A stretch of DNA of 64,000 bases. It comes from Calonectria ilicicola (Eukaryota > Ascomycota > Sordariomycetes > Hypocreales > Nectriaceae). Below, piece after piece: positions 11,355 to 23,699 of this stretch. Position 1 is the first letter of the stretch. Each line of letters opens with the position of its first letter. Where the stretch lies: contig CP085832.1 in NCBI GenBank assembly GCA_020809705.1, forward strand, positions 1,426,001-1,490,000, read 5' to 3'. Under the pieces are notes generated by a model. The model did no database searches. It saw only the letters and a list, made by a program, of their open reading frames with translations, and was not told the origin of the DNA. The position numbers and the translations under genes were made by a program.

Positions 11355-12391
11355 TCACTCAGCGTGTCCACTGATTCCACCCTTGATTCCTTCAAGAACA
11401 CCAGACCATTGGCCGCCATGCTTCAAGTTAGCCACCTCAGAGAAACGGTCGCATGCAATGTTTCGGATCAGGAGCATGTCCCTAGCCTTCTTGTGGTTCT
11501 TTCCATGGCCGTTGACCAAATGGTCTTCAAACCACTCTTCTTCAGAGGCATCGAGGGGAAGGAATGCAAGCTCCGACGATCGGGCTGAAAAGTCCTCGCC
11601 GTTTCCACTGTCCAGCACGCAGGCAACCAACTGGCGGAAGAGCAATTCGCGAGCATGAATGGTATGCGTGCGGGAGTAGAAGAGAGCTTCGGAAATGTTG
11701 GTTCGTGCCATGGCATTAAAAACCAGCTCGAGAGCAGATGAGGTTTTGAGGACGGGTTGGACAGCATGGAAGTAAGACAGCACCAAACTATAGTCGTTCT
11801 TTTGGGCTTGTTGAGCAAGCACGGTAACAATGTCGTCGGCAAAATCGGGGCTCAATGAGGGATGGGCAACGTATTCAAGCGATTCCTGGAAGGTAATTAG
11901 CCGTCAGTAATGTGATGCGTAAAATCCACACGCGACACTTACATGAAACTCTTGTCGGTCCATATGCCAGAGTCCCTTCATGAAGATCTGGTACTTCTTA
12001 GGCATACCCGAGATCTCTACAAAGTTCTCTGACACATTCTGCTGTTCCGATACGTGATCAAAGTCGAGGAGAATATAGTAAAAGATGGAAAACTTGTGGT
12101 GCATCGACATGGCACCCTGGCAAATATGTTGGTGCAACTGCTTCAGAGCATTTTCCGTTTTGGGAGGGTAGACCTTGGCTGAAGCAGAACATCGTTAGAT
12201 CATGGCGATTTAGCACAAAATTATGGTGTGCACTTACCCTTGTTAATGCCTAAAGCTCTCAAAACACGATCGATAAACAAAACACCGCCAACGTTCTTGC
12301 GACTGGACTCAATCTCCGCCTGCAGCTTGCGGTCGTATGGGTTTGGTAGCCCAGCGGGGAACACGTCGTGGAGTTCGATATAGTTGAACAT
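11355..12391 (-). CDS. ELYS-domain protein (nuclear pore/chromatin)
   Basis: Exons 12238-12391, 11943-12178 and 11355-11885 (introns of 59 and 57 bp), 306 aa. The segment HKFSIFYYILLDF ... MPKKYQIFMKGLWHMDRQEF is the characteristic ELYS domain (nuclear pore complex assembly), which in fission yeast defines Ely5 and in animals is part of ELYS/MEL-28, linking the Nup107 (Y) complex to chromatin. The protein is a short all-helical form, as usual in fungi, and lacks the beta-propeller and AT-hook of animal ELYS. ATG 12391 (MFNYIELHDVFP) is preferred since fungal relatives begin near this motif; an in-frame ATG at 12481 would add 30 residues. It shares a 451-bp divergent promoter with SMC4. Confidence 0.85.
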
Positions 12392-12842
12392 TTTCAACAG
12401 AGCTTGAAATTGATTCAAAGAGGAGGGTGGGGCGATAAATGATGCTTTTTTTTCGACAAGGCTATTCCGACCAAACCTCAAGGCTTGGAGAAGCTATCGC
12501 GAACAAACAAATCATTGGCGCCAAAGCGGATCGCGAAGTCACGTGTGGTGGAGCAGGGGCCAACCAAGCGCCCACCCGAAAGCCCAAGGTACGTATTGTT
12601 TACAAACCCCAAGACGGATCGGGACATTTCCAAACAAACGCGGGGCGCATCAGTTTGTGACCGCTCAATTTCGACTCTACACGACACATCCAGCACTCAT
12701 CCCGGTAAGAAGTCGACCTGCGACTTAGGTGAGCTCTCCACTTGAAATCAAGTCGGGAGTCTGCACCTTTTCTTTCTCGCCTCATTTTCTCGCATACCTT
12801 TCCTACAATTCTAGCCCAAGCAGCTAGAACCCCGCCACAACA
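12392..12842. promoter_or_regulatory. Bidirectional promoter of the ELYS-domain gene and SMC4
   Basis: This 451-bp interval separates two head-to-head starts. It must hold both core promoters. No specific factor site could be assigned. It narrows to 361 bp if the ELYS gene starts at 12481. Confidence 0.6.
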
Positions 12843-15800
12843 ATGTCGGAGGCTTCGCCCACAAGGCCGTCCCGACGCGCGACACGGCGCACAGCCATTA
12901 TCGACTCCGACGACGAAGAGGAAGTCTCTAACCGCACCAAGGCCCACGATTCGGAGGAGGATGACTTCGAGCCAGCACCAGTCAAGAGCCCTCCCAAGCG
13001 GCAGACCCGGGGCAGCAGTCGAAGGTCGACTGCATCGAATACTTCCACTGTCGCTCCCGCAGCTGCTCCCCGTGCCCGCGGTCGCCCAAGGAAATCTGCC
13101 ACTCCGGCTTCGACGATAGAGCCAAGCGAGTTGCTTGATCCCGACACAACAATCAAGGCTGAGCCAGAATCCCCCCCAAAGAAACCCGAACCACGAAAGC
13201 GCAGGAGCGTTGCTTCGAGAAGCTCCATGGCTTCCGTCCCCGAACTTCCTCACTCCGCAAAAGCGACACCTTCGCCAGATACGACTCAGATGGAAGCATC
13301 AAAGATTGAGTCCCCAGATATGGAGTCTTCAAAAATTGAGGCTTCGAAACTCGAATCTTCGCAACTCGAGGCCACACCTCTGGCAGATATCACCGCTACC
13401 AGTGTGAATACGCAAAACCCAGACGACACCCAAGCCACTGTCAGACCGATCAAGGCCATGGACACCATAATGGAGAGGCCCATGGACATAATGTTGAAGG
13501 CTCGAACAATGCCTATGCCTATTGTCGAGGATACGACCCCAAAGCCTCGAATTGTTCTCACCCACTTGATTTTGAACAACTTCAAGAGTTACGCCGGTCG
13601 ACAAGAAGTCGGTCCCTTCCATGCCTCGTTTTCATCAGTAGTCGGGCCCAATGGATCTGGCAAGTCCAATGTCATTGACTCGCTACTCTTTGTCTTTGGT
13701 TTCCGTGCCAGCAAAATGCGACAGGGCAAGATTTCTGCCCTCATCCACAACTCAGCTCAACACCCAAATCTAGAGTATTGCGAGGTTGCAGTGCACTTTC
13801 AAGAGGTTCTAGACCAGGTACGTTCTTCACATACCCAGCTCAGCTCATCAGTCTAACAAATCCTAGCCCGATGGTGGTCATGAGATTATTCCTAACTCTC
13901 AAATCATCATCTCCCGAAAAGCCTTCCGCAACAACTCAAGCAAGTACTATATCAACAACAAAGAATCAAACTTTACGACTGTCACAACTCTCCTAAAAGA
14001 TCGAGGTGTTGATCTTGACCACAAGCGTTTCCTTATTCTTCAGGGTGAAGTCGAGTCAATTGCTCAAATGAAACCCAAAGCCAGCAATGAGCACGATGAC
14101 GGTCTGCTCGAATATCTTGAAGATATCATCGGAACATCCAAATACAAGACTCCTATCGAGGAAGCCGCCACTGAGGTTGAAACACTCAATGACATCTGCA
14201 TGGAGAAGAACGGACGAGTTCAGCACGTTGAGAAGGAGAAGAACAGCCTTGAGGACAAGAAGGACAAGGCGCTCGCCTTCGTTCGCGATGAAAACGAATT
14301 GGCCATGAAGCAGTCGGCTCTCTACCAGCTTTTCATTCACGAATGTAATGACAACATCAACGTCACTGAGGAGGCTGTCAGCCAGATGCAAGCCCAGCTT
14401 GATGCAGAACTAGAAAAACATCATGGCAGTGAGCAGATCATCAAGGAGCTCGAAAAAGCGCACGCTCAAAGAGCCAAAGAGTTCGAGGCTCAGGAAAAGC
14501 AAACGCAGGTCTTGGTCAAAGAAATGTCCAAGTTCGAACAGGAGCGAGTCAAGTTTGACGAGAAACGAAAGTTCCTTGATGACAAGAGGGTGAAGTTGGA
14601 GAAGACTATTGGCAACGCCGAGTCATCCTCGGCTGAAGCGGATGAAACTATTGAACAATGCGGTCTGCAAATCGTAGACCTGACGGAAGAGAACACAAAT
14701 CTCGAGTCTCAGGTCGAAGCGGAAGAGGCTGAACTGGCTAAAATCCGTGAGAGCCTAAAGGGCAAGACCCAGGTATTTTCTGACCAGATCGCCGCCAAGC
14801 AAAAGTCACTTGAGCCATGGACAGAAAAGATTAACCAAAAGCAATCGGCAATTGCTGTCGCGGAGAGTGAGTTGAGCATTCTCCAAGAAAAAGCAAACGC
14901 CGGCGCTGTCGCTCTTGAGGAACTCGAAACCAAAATTTCCTCGACCGAGGAAGGCAAGATAGCAAAAATGAAGGAGCTCAAGTCATGTGAGAAGCAAAAG
15001 GAAGAGCTTCTCAAGGAGGCATCCAAGATGGAATCTGAACTTGAGGTTCTCGCCGGACAAGAGCCCAAGATTCGATCAAAGATTTCCAATGCACGCCAAA
15101 AGGCCGATGAGGCCCGTTCGAGTCTATCCAGCACCCAGACTCGAGGCAATGTCCTTGCCGCTCTCATGCGAATGAGAGAATCGGGTCGTATTGATGGATT
15201 CCAAGGTCGACTTGGCAACCTCGGCACTATTGATCAGAAGTACGACGTCGCTGTCTCCACGGCCTGCAGCGCTCTGGATAACTTTGTAACTGAGACAGTC
15301 GAAGCTGGTCAACAGTGCATTGAGTATCTCCGAAAGAACAACCTCGGCCGAGGCAACTTTATCTGTCTCGACAAACTGAGGGTCCGAGACCTCTCTCCTA
15401 TCCAAACTCCTGAGAATGCCCCTCGCCTCTTTGATTTGGTCCAGGCCAAGGAGGACAGGTTCCGACCAGCATTTTACCACGCCATGCAGGATACCCTGGT
15501 CGCTGCTGATCTTGCGCAAGCAAACAGAATTGCGTATGGTGCTAAGCGATGGCGAGTCGTGACACTAGCCGGTGAGCTTATTGACAAGTCAGGTACTATG
15601 TCTGGTGGTGGTACCACCGTCAAGAAGGGCCTCATGTCCTCCAAGCTTGTTTCTGATGTATCAAAGGAGCAAGTTGCTAAACTTGAAGGCGATCTCGAAG
15701 GATGGGAAAGCAAGTTCCAGGAGTTCCAAGAGTATCAGCGTGAGTGTGAAACACGCCTCAAGCAGCTGAATGTGGAGATTCCCGCGCTTGATACAAAAAT

Positions 15801-17583
15801 GCAAAAGATTGGTCTGGAGATTGACAGTGCGACACGAAATGTCAACGATCTTCAGCGCCGAATCAAAGAAATCAGCAGAGAGCACCAACCATCGGACTCT
15901 GACAACAGCCGCATCGCCGCGCTACAAAAGGAGATCGCCAAGCTCAACAGGGACGTAGAGAGACTCCATGGTGAGACTTCCACACTCGAGGAGGAAATCA
16001 AGGCCCTCCAAGACAAGATTATGGAAGTTGGTGGTGAGAAGCTTCGCGCTCAACGTGCCAAGGTCGACAATATTAAAGAAGAAATTTCTGCAAATAGCGA
16101 GGCCATCTCCACTGCTGAAGTCAACAAGGCCAAGGCTGAAAAACAGAAGGTCAAGCTGGAGAAGGATCACGCAAAGGCAGCAAAAGACCTTGAAGCAGCT
16201 GTTAGAGATCTCCAGAAGCTTGAAGATGACATCAGCCGCCAGGATGAGATTTCCGAGGAACTCAAAACTCAGGTCGAGGAGGCCGAAGAGGGTCTTGCTG
16301 CCACTAAGAAGGAGCTCAAGACTTTGAAATCTGAGTTGGATGAGAAGGGTTCAGAACTCAACGAAACAAGGGCAGTGGAAATTGAGATGAAGAACAAACT
16401 AGAAGAAAATCAGAAGGCACTCATCGAAAACCAGAAGCGACATCGTTACTGGGAAGACAAGCTCTCCAAGCTTGTGCTGCAAGACTTGGACGCCCTTATT
16501 GGCAAATCTTCGCCCACTCAAGTAAAACGAGAACCAAAGAGCGAGACACCTGCAGAAGACGAAGATATCGAGATGGGCGATGCTGACGATGTCGAAATGG
16601 AAGATGCACCTGAAGAAGAGCAGAGCGAAGAGGAGGATGGTGAAGAGGAAGATGAACAAGGTACCATTATCGGATCACCTGTCGAGTTCCCCAGGTACAC
16701 GCCAGATGAACTCGCCGACATGAGCAAAGAAGCTCTAAAGGGAGAAATCGCTGCTCTCGAGGAAAAGACCCAGAACGTCAATGTCGACATCGGTGTCCTA
16801 GCCGAATATCGCCGACGAGTGGAAGAGCATGCAGCTCGATCATCGGACCTTCAAACAGCCATGGCACAGCGGGACACCGCCAAGAAGCGGTGCGACGACC
16901 TGCGTCGACTCCGACTCGAGGGTTTCATGGAAGGCTTCAGCATGATCTCACTCCGACTCAAGGAAATGTACCAAATGATTACCATGGGTGGAAATGCCGA
17001 GCTAGAGCTTGTGGACAGCTTAGATCCTTTCAGCGAAGGCATTCTGTTCAGTGTGATGCCGCCAAAGAAGAGTTGGAGGAATATCAGCAACCTGTCTGGT
17101 GGTGAGAAGACGCTGAGTAGTCTGGCGTTGGTGTTTGCTCTACACCACTATAAACCAACACCCCTGTACGTCATGGACGAGATTGACGCTGCGTTGGATT
17201 TCCGAAATGTGAGTATACGCCCATTACCCCTGACCCTGAGACACTCGGCTGCAACAAGCGCAGTGGCATCTGCAGCTTAACCTGGCACCTCGCTTGCATT
17301 GTCCCCCACATGGATTCCACGTCACTAACGCCCTTTGCAGGTCTCTATCGTTGCCAACTACATCAAGGAACGCACAAAGAATGCACAGTTTGTTGTCATC
17401 TCCCTGCGAAACAACATGTTTGAACTTGCGGCGCGGCTTGTGGGAGTGTACAAGGTCAACCATATGACTAAGAGTGTAACCATTGCGAACAAGGATTTTA
17501 TTGTGAGACCACAGGGTCAACAAAGTCAGCATTCTCAACAGAGAGTGGCCAGCGGCCAGACAACAACGTTGACACTACGGTAG
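12843..17583 (+). CDS. smc4: Condensin subunit SMC4
   Basis: Exons 12843-13817, 13867-17208 and 17341-17583 (introns 49 and 132 bp), 1519 aa, the normal SMC4 size. After a roughly 230-residue acidic/basic disordered tail come the N-terminal head with Walker A GPNGSGKSN, a coiled coil, a hinge around 15170-15650 (with the SGTMSGGGT stretch on its exit side), the returning coiled coil with an acidic insert at 16550-16660, and the C-terminal head with the signature LSGGEKTLSSLALVF and Walker B LYVMDEIDAALD. LTHLILNNFKSYAG is the SMC4-type start of the ATPase head. It pairs with SMC2 in condensin for mitotic chromosome compaction in the nucleus. The last intron sits just after Walker B and is longer than its neighbours. 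Residues about 157-182 repeat a SKIES/SKLES-like unit. Confidence 0.97.
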
Positions 17584-18451
17584 ATGAGGAAAGGAGCCGA
17601 TGAACCGGACATCTGATTGTGTATATGATGACGAATATGGCCTTGTTTTGATGGATAATGACCAGGGCAGGCGGGTTGGCTTCGATAATGATTCATTGAT
17701 GACGATACCTGTTTCAATTCCTGATGGCTTTTAGTGGAAGTAATAGACGTCTGGCGTATGTCGTTGACTTGCATGCAAGCACGCACACACGCCGTGTTTT
17801 GTGCGATCTTGTTGACCAGGACGGGCCAAATCTAGTCGGCCCTGATTCATGGCATTGCTGTATCTTGCATATGTGTAACCCTGGTGCATGCATCGAGATT
17901 TGCGGCTGACTGCAGTGATAGCAGCGGCTGTCCGCCTTCACTTCGAACAGCCAAGGCCGGTGTGAAAGCTCCGACTTGAGATGCCCAAGATGGAGGCGAG
18001 TGGCTTCGCCCTTAATGTTCCAACGCCACGTCTTTAGTACTACAAGCGCTGGTTCACATCAATGGTTACGCCCGTGAGGCGCCATGGTGGTGAAACCAGT
18101 ATTTCAAAGCGAGGGCAACATGGCCACTCATGATGAGGCCTTGACTGAGAATTAGGGGTATGTACGGAGGGCTTGTATGCCAATATCCGCTTTTTACGAC
18201 TAGATTGATCCTTCTTTCTTTGCTGACGTCTGACTGGCAATGCAACGGCTTCTCTCTGGGAGCACACGGCTCTGAGGCAGTCTCGCACTCGCTAAACTTA
18301 CAATAGTACTCGGCCACCCCGTCATGCTCGGCAAATGAGGATGGGCTGCTGTATCATATAAGTAAAGGATCTGGAGCATTCTTGCGCATATCTGGTGGGT
18401 TCATTAGGCTTTAGTTCGTTCCTCTCTCGTTAACGCCGTCAATCGCTCGCC
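17584..18451. other. Intergenic; promoter of the secreted-protein gene
   Basis: No gene. A TATA-like CATATAAGTAAA at about 18355-18366 lies roughly 90 bp before the ATG at 18452, followed by a CT-rich leader, a plausible core promoter. Confidence 0.45.
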
Positions 18452-20982
18452 ATGTGGAGGCTGCTCGTTCCCCTCGTTCTTCGAGTTGCCAATGCATTTC
18501 CAACGGCCCACTACCCAACGGGCACATGTCCTCACGACGCTCTTTACACGTCCCTGTCCAGGAACGGCACCGAGTTTTGCTCCAGTGTCATCAAATATGG
18601 GCATTGCAATGGGGAATACAGCACTCCCTTTCAGTATGCAACCTACAACCAGACCCGGATATCTTCGTCCGTAAGCTCCCAGTTACCCCAACCGGCAAAG
18701 CCAGAACATCACTGACCTATTTGTAGTGTAGATGCATTTTGACCAATTTAACTTGGACAGCTACTACTACATCAAGCCCCGGTGGCGCCACCATCAACGA
18801 GCCAACATCGACAGTTACTCTTTATCCTGAGCCATGGAACCGAACAACAAGATCATACACTGGACTGCCAACTCCCACAACAAATCATGTATCAATGGGG
18901 AATTCAACAAGTGTTGGGCCACCTTTCACTCAAAATAGGACTACCACGGACGGCCCCAACACCAGAGTAAGCCATACAATTCTCACCTCTGCCAATGGAA
19001 CTTCAACCAGATCTCATACGTCCCAAAGCCAGGGGTGGAACTCGACTACTCCCATGCCATCATCCAGCATGCAGTTCACAATACTCCCATTGCCGTCTAT
19101 TCCTTCCCGGAACAGTTCCGCTGGGACGACCTCCTCGTCCAGGCAAAATCTTTCCAGCCAAGTACCTACATTTACTAGTTGGAACTCTTCTGCCAGTTCT
19201 TTGAGCGTAGTCGAAACTAGCTCGTCTACAATGGCATCACAAAATATCTCGAGCTCTGTGATTACGCCCGGCTTCCCGATTCCATCCAGCCTCATCTTGA
19301 CATCGCTCTTTGGAAATTCGTCACGGATAACCTCAACATCAGGAGAATCGGTTCAATCCTCTTCAATATCGGACGGATTCGGCTCTGTGTCGCCCCTGAC
19401 GAGGCCAGACCCTCCGGCCAGTGATACAGGACGTTTAAACAGCACAAGTTCGATGTCGTCGCACACGGCGTTTTCCACAACAGACCTTACTGCATCACCA
19501 CAACCATCCGGCACCACGAGCGCACTTAATGCCACAAGCTCTCAGCCTAGTAACTCGTCATCCAACAGGAATCACGAGTTTCCGGCGGTCAATTTTACTC
19601 GAGTGACTCGCACAGCCGATGTCTCCCTGCAGGCGTGCTACCACCTACCACGGGGTTCCGAGAGAAACCCAATACAGCGCGCCGTATTACGCAACTCCAA
19701 GCTACGTGAGGAGAATGTGACGATCCCAGTGCCGTACATTGAATCGATTCAATTCGATGGCGGCGGATCACAGCCATTATATCTGACGGTGCGTGATGAG
19801 GCGGAAGGGGTGCATTACATGGATGTTTCAAACAAGAGCCGTATTGCAATTGTTAACGAGGATTGCAATACTATGATGATTGATAAGAGCGGCGTTTACT
19901 TCTCGTCTGACGGCTGCACATACAGCGTCTCCATCTGCATCCACGACATGGTTGAGCAACTCAGCAGCCTCGCGGGAGTGCAGTGTGCTGCTGTGCGACA
20001 GAAGAGGATGGAGGACTTGGAGTTTCTACAAGTCATCAATCTCCATGATCAATGTGGGAGCCCAGTTGACAGAAGTCTCCGAGACTACCCCCAACTACGC
20101 GTTGGTGATTCTCTATGTACCGACACGACAGTTGATGAGACAATTGGCAGGTGGGAATTCGACTGCATGTTCCCCGGCTCAGCATCGGGCTCAATGAGAT
20201 GCCAGGCGGCAATCAAGAACGATTTGGAGGATTTTCTGCTCACTGACCCCTTTGGGGGCTCCTGTCCCGACATGTCAACCGTAATCACCACACTGGCAGC
20301 GACTGGGCAAGACTTTCTGAATGCCCGGTCATTCAGAGATGTCTTGAACGATCACAGCCTCAGCCAGAACCAGGCAGAGGAGGCAGATGCCGCAGCGCAA
20401 TCCTACGAACGACTATGGGGGGTGATGCAAAAGATGCTCTCCAAGGATGCGGGTGGTCCTCCAAATCTGTCGGCCCTAGAACACTATATCCAGGTGTACA
20501 ACAAGCACTGCAACCTCGAGAGCGACGTCTGTGACGACCTCCACTCGGGCGACATGCCGCTCAACCTCAGCCTCACGGCGGGGGCGACGACAATCGGCGC
20601 CATCACGACGCTCAACTGGGCGCCGCAGTCGCCGCCAGCCTACAACATCACCATCCAGAACCCGTCGGCAATGGCCTGCTGTCCCAGCAGCTTCAGAGCC
20701 CAGCGCAACGGTGATACATGCGCGTACCCAAGCGAGGCGGCTGTCGCCGACACGAACTGCGTCTGCGGCATGATGGCGGCGGGCGGCGCTATCGCCTTTG
20801 AGCACGTCGAGTGCGACAACTTCGTGGCCGAGTGCGTCGGCGACCAGGACTGCGAGGACGCGGGCCACGACAGGTTTGTGTGTCTGATGGGGAGCTGCTG
20901 CAGTGGGGGCGTTTGTGTGGACCCGTACGCCTGTTCACAGAACGGGACTGAGTTGGTGAAATTCAGTGGTAGTGTAGGGTAG
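18452..20982 (+). CDS. Large secreted Ser/Thr-rich, cysteine-containing protein, function unknown
   Basis: Exons 18452-18670 and 18727-20982 (56-bp intron GTAAGC..TAG), 824 aa. The first 15-16 residues (MWRLLVPLVLRVANA) form a clear signal peptide. Residues roughly 75-290 are a Ser/Thr-rich stalk with many N-x-S/T sequons, expected to be heavily O- and N-glycosylated. The C-terminal 530 residues are a folded-looking domain with many Cys, including a terminal run with CC pairs (MACCPSS and GSCCSGG) and CVCGMM. This is the layout of a fungal cell-surface or secreted protein; I see no GPI-anchor tail and no catalytic motif I can name. It converges on the methyltransferase gene. Chitin-binding or adhesin functions are possible but not shown. 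Confidence 0.85.
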
Positions 20983-21338
20983 CTCAAGGGGTTTTCTTTT
21001 TGTAGCTTTTTCGCTTCAATTCTAGTGCACCAGCTGGTACTTGTTCGGTATAATTACTTGAGAGGATCTTTTTTCAGTGGGTAATTTACTTATTGATGGA
21101 TTGATTAGTGTCGAATAGTCCCTGTCTCTCCTGAACCGTTGGTGATCACATGAGGAACGCCTCATGTGAGCTTAGCGACAGACCTAAGACACTGCAACTT
21201 GATGATCACTTCATCCAACTTTAGAGATTCTATTTATGGAGAAACATGACCCGTAAAAAACTTTTCTATGTTCATAAACGACATGAAAACCATCAACTAC
21301 ACTCCCCTAAATAACCAATCCCACAACACTCGATGCTT
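20983..21338. other. Convergent 3' intergenic with a strong hairpin
   Basis: Separates the facing stops of the secreted-protein and methyltransferase genes. Apart from the inverted repeat listed separately, nothing is recognised. Confidence 0.45.
21146..21169. repeat. Perfect 10-bp inverted repeat with AACG loop
   Basis: TCACATGAGG (21146-21155) is followed by a 4-nt AACG loop and its exact complement CCTCATGTGA (21160-21169). It lies between two converging genes, so it would form a hairpin in either read-through transcript. A role in 3' end formation or as a protein-binding palindrome is an inference. Confidence 0.7.
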
Positions 21339-22335
21339 TCAAGCATAATAAACGGGAAGTTCCCTTGGTTTTAACCACACCTCAAACATGATCCTTGTGC
21401 AGTCCTTTGCGAACCACTCTTGCTTAGCCTCTGGGTTCCTGAAGCCCAGAAAAGGCTCGGTGTGGCCCTTCACGTCCACGCTCATGCGCGTCAGCCGTCC
21501 AACATGCTCCCATAGCGCCACGCACGACTCCCAGCTGTGCCAGAACTTTGGCTGGTTGTTCACAGCGGGAAACTCACACCCGAATTTATTCCCAAGCGAG
21601 TGCCCGACAACCAAGCCACCCTCCTTCTTTAGCTTAGTCACCGTGTTGACGAGAAATCTGACTTGTTCTTCAAGCGTGAAGAGATGAAGGACCAAGCCAA
21701 TGTGAATAGTGTCAATGGTGCCATCCAGCGACGCAAGCTCTTCATTGCTCTTGTCGAGCATGTCAGCGCACACAAAACGACTCTTCAGGCTGTTCTTGTT
21801 ATTGAATAACTCGTAGCCAAGGTCTATGAAGCCTTGTTCCAGCTCCACAGCGACGAGCCGTTCGCTGGGCACGCCGTCATACACCAACCTGCGGAGATCT
21901 TGACCAACGCAGCACCCAATGTCCAAGTGACGTGCTGTGGGAGACTCCTTGAGAGTACTGACAATATGAGAGTACATGGGGCGCTCTTGTAGGTTGAAGT
22001 CGAGGAAGCCAAGTCCACCGACACAAGGCCATGGGAAGACCTGCCAGGCTTTGTCGCGCTATCTTCATGTTAGCATCCCCCTGGGTTAGGTAATACCATG
22101 GAAAATAACGTACAATGTCAAATACATGCTCTTCTACCTGACTCGCGGGGATCTTGGAGTATTCTTCAAGAACTCGGCGAGCTTCAGGTTGTACAGTCGC
22201 GGCCTCATCATACCAAGCAACACGCTTGTCCTTGAGCCCAACCAAGTTAATTGTTGCGGTGCTCATCTTGATGTATTTGTCGTAAGGTGCTTGGGGAATA
22301 CAAGACTCAAAAGATTGTTTTTGGGATTCTATCAT
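21339..22335 (-). CDS. Class I SAM-dependent methyltransferase, AusD/Trt5-like
   Basis: Exons 22114-22335 and 21339-22058 (55-bp intron GTACGT..TAG), 313 aa. The SAM-binding motif I is LDIGCCVGQDLRRLVYDG, with VAVELEQGFIDLG as motif II. The N-terminal segment SKIPASQVEEHVFDI joined to RDKAWQVFPWPCVG matches the methyltransferase family found in fungal meroterpenoid clusters (AusD, Trt5). ATG 22335 is the longest start; ATG 22266 (MSTATINLVGL) is equally plausible and closer to where relatives begin. Those relatives O-methylate carboxyl or hydroxyl groups of polyketide-terpenoid intermediates. Here no polyketide synthase or terpene cyclase is nearby, so the substrate is unknown. Confidence 0.85.
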
Positions 22336-23699
22336 GAATCAAGATACAAGGGCGTCCACGGGGTGATATTTATAAGTTGCTCGCCCACCCCCATGACCGC
22401 CACCTCAAAATGAGTGAACTGATTCCCGATGGCTTCTTATCCCCGACTGTCGATCAATTAGACCGGAAAATAAAACCCATGTTGGCATATCATCAGCTGT
22501 CCATGGGTCGTGAAGTTGGCTTCGTTGATCGACAAAGGGGCCACGAGAACACGGCTCACACAGACCCACGGCGGAAAGTAACCAGCGCTATGGTGCCTCC
22601 TAAGACGGTGAAGAGGAAGAAGAGAGCTTGCTTCACCGTCCTGGCATGTTGGGCTGGCCAGCTACGGACAAGGCGTAGATCATCGCAGATTAAGCGACAC
22701 AAGTGTGATGCAATCCCTGTAAAATTGTCATCGAAGCCCATAGTTCCCCCCGATCAAGGGTTAGGGTCTGGACCGTTTGATATTCAACACGCTAATGGTG
22801 ATGGCTGAGATATGGGCCCAAGAATCTGGGAAGTTGTGGAGCCTGATGGTGATGTTCTGGGGTGATGCGGTCTGGATGGATATCTTACTGCTCCCAACAG
22901 TTCGGTCTCGATGTCCCTGATTCTACAACTTGCCAATATTTCGACAGAATGGCTCAGTACTCGCATTCTAGTTGATTTTATATATGTAAAAATCGGTTTA
23001 CAGTGTTTTGTAGTGTCCTTACATATGGCACGTTCTGCCTCCCAGAAGTCATCGCAGCATGCTGGGCAGCCATGCTGCGACTCAGGGACACGTAAAATTT
23101 GGCCGGGATACTTCAGGTACGTATTCCAATCCCGGGGCAAAGAATCTCTAAATAAGACCTGTTCTTAAAAGCAGGACCGAGCGGGATCTATTTTTCCTCA
23201 TTTTGATTAGCGAAGCTCACAGGGTCTGTCTCATTTGAGTAAGGCAAGACTGGAAGATTGGTCCCTTACTCGGTGTTGTGGACCCTAGCTGTCTGTGTAG
23301 CTTCACCCAAACACACATTGTCTCTGCACCAGCCTTTTCTTGCTTCTATATACATACTCGCATAGGAAAAATCTTCCTTGAACTTAGAGAAGATAGACAC
23401 ATGTTGTATAGGCGTCTGTCCACTCCCCACAATGGCCATGCACAAATCCATAATTCGGAGAAAAAAGTTGCCAAGCGGGGGCACATCATGCCGTTGTGAC
23501 CAGGGGTTTAGATGCACATCATCACAAGCTACGAGCGAGACACTGGGGCACAAAAAAAATATTCAGCGGCAAAATGTAGTCCGATTTTTTGGAATCTACT
23601 AGATTCATAATCCCGATATTTCATTCATCACATCCATTTTTTTGAGAATGCAGACGTTAAAAGTACCAAACCAGACTCCATCCCATTTAATCAACCCAT
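22336..23699. other. Intergenic, 1.36 kb; possible decayed Zn2Cys6 fragment
   Basis: An open frame at 22377-22808 encodes a stretch with KRKKRACFT and, 15 codons later, RRSSQIKRHKCDAIP, reminiscent of the basic, Cys-containing half of a Zn2Cys6 domain but without the full cysteine set. It is treated as a possible relic, not a gene. The rest shows nothing. Confidence 0.3.

Noticed and set aside
20476..20868. 130-codon minus frame inside the secreted-protein gene
   Set aside because: Antisense shadow of a GC-rich coding segment.
18452..20982. Secreted Cys-rich protein as a GH18/chitin-binding (LysM) protein
   Set aside because: No DxxDxDxE or LysM/hevein pattern found.
22377..22808. 143-codon + frame as an intact Zn2Cys6 gene
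   Set aside because: Only fragments of the motif and an incomplete cysteine set are present, so it is reported as a possible relic only.
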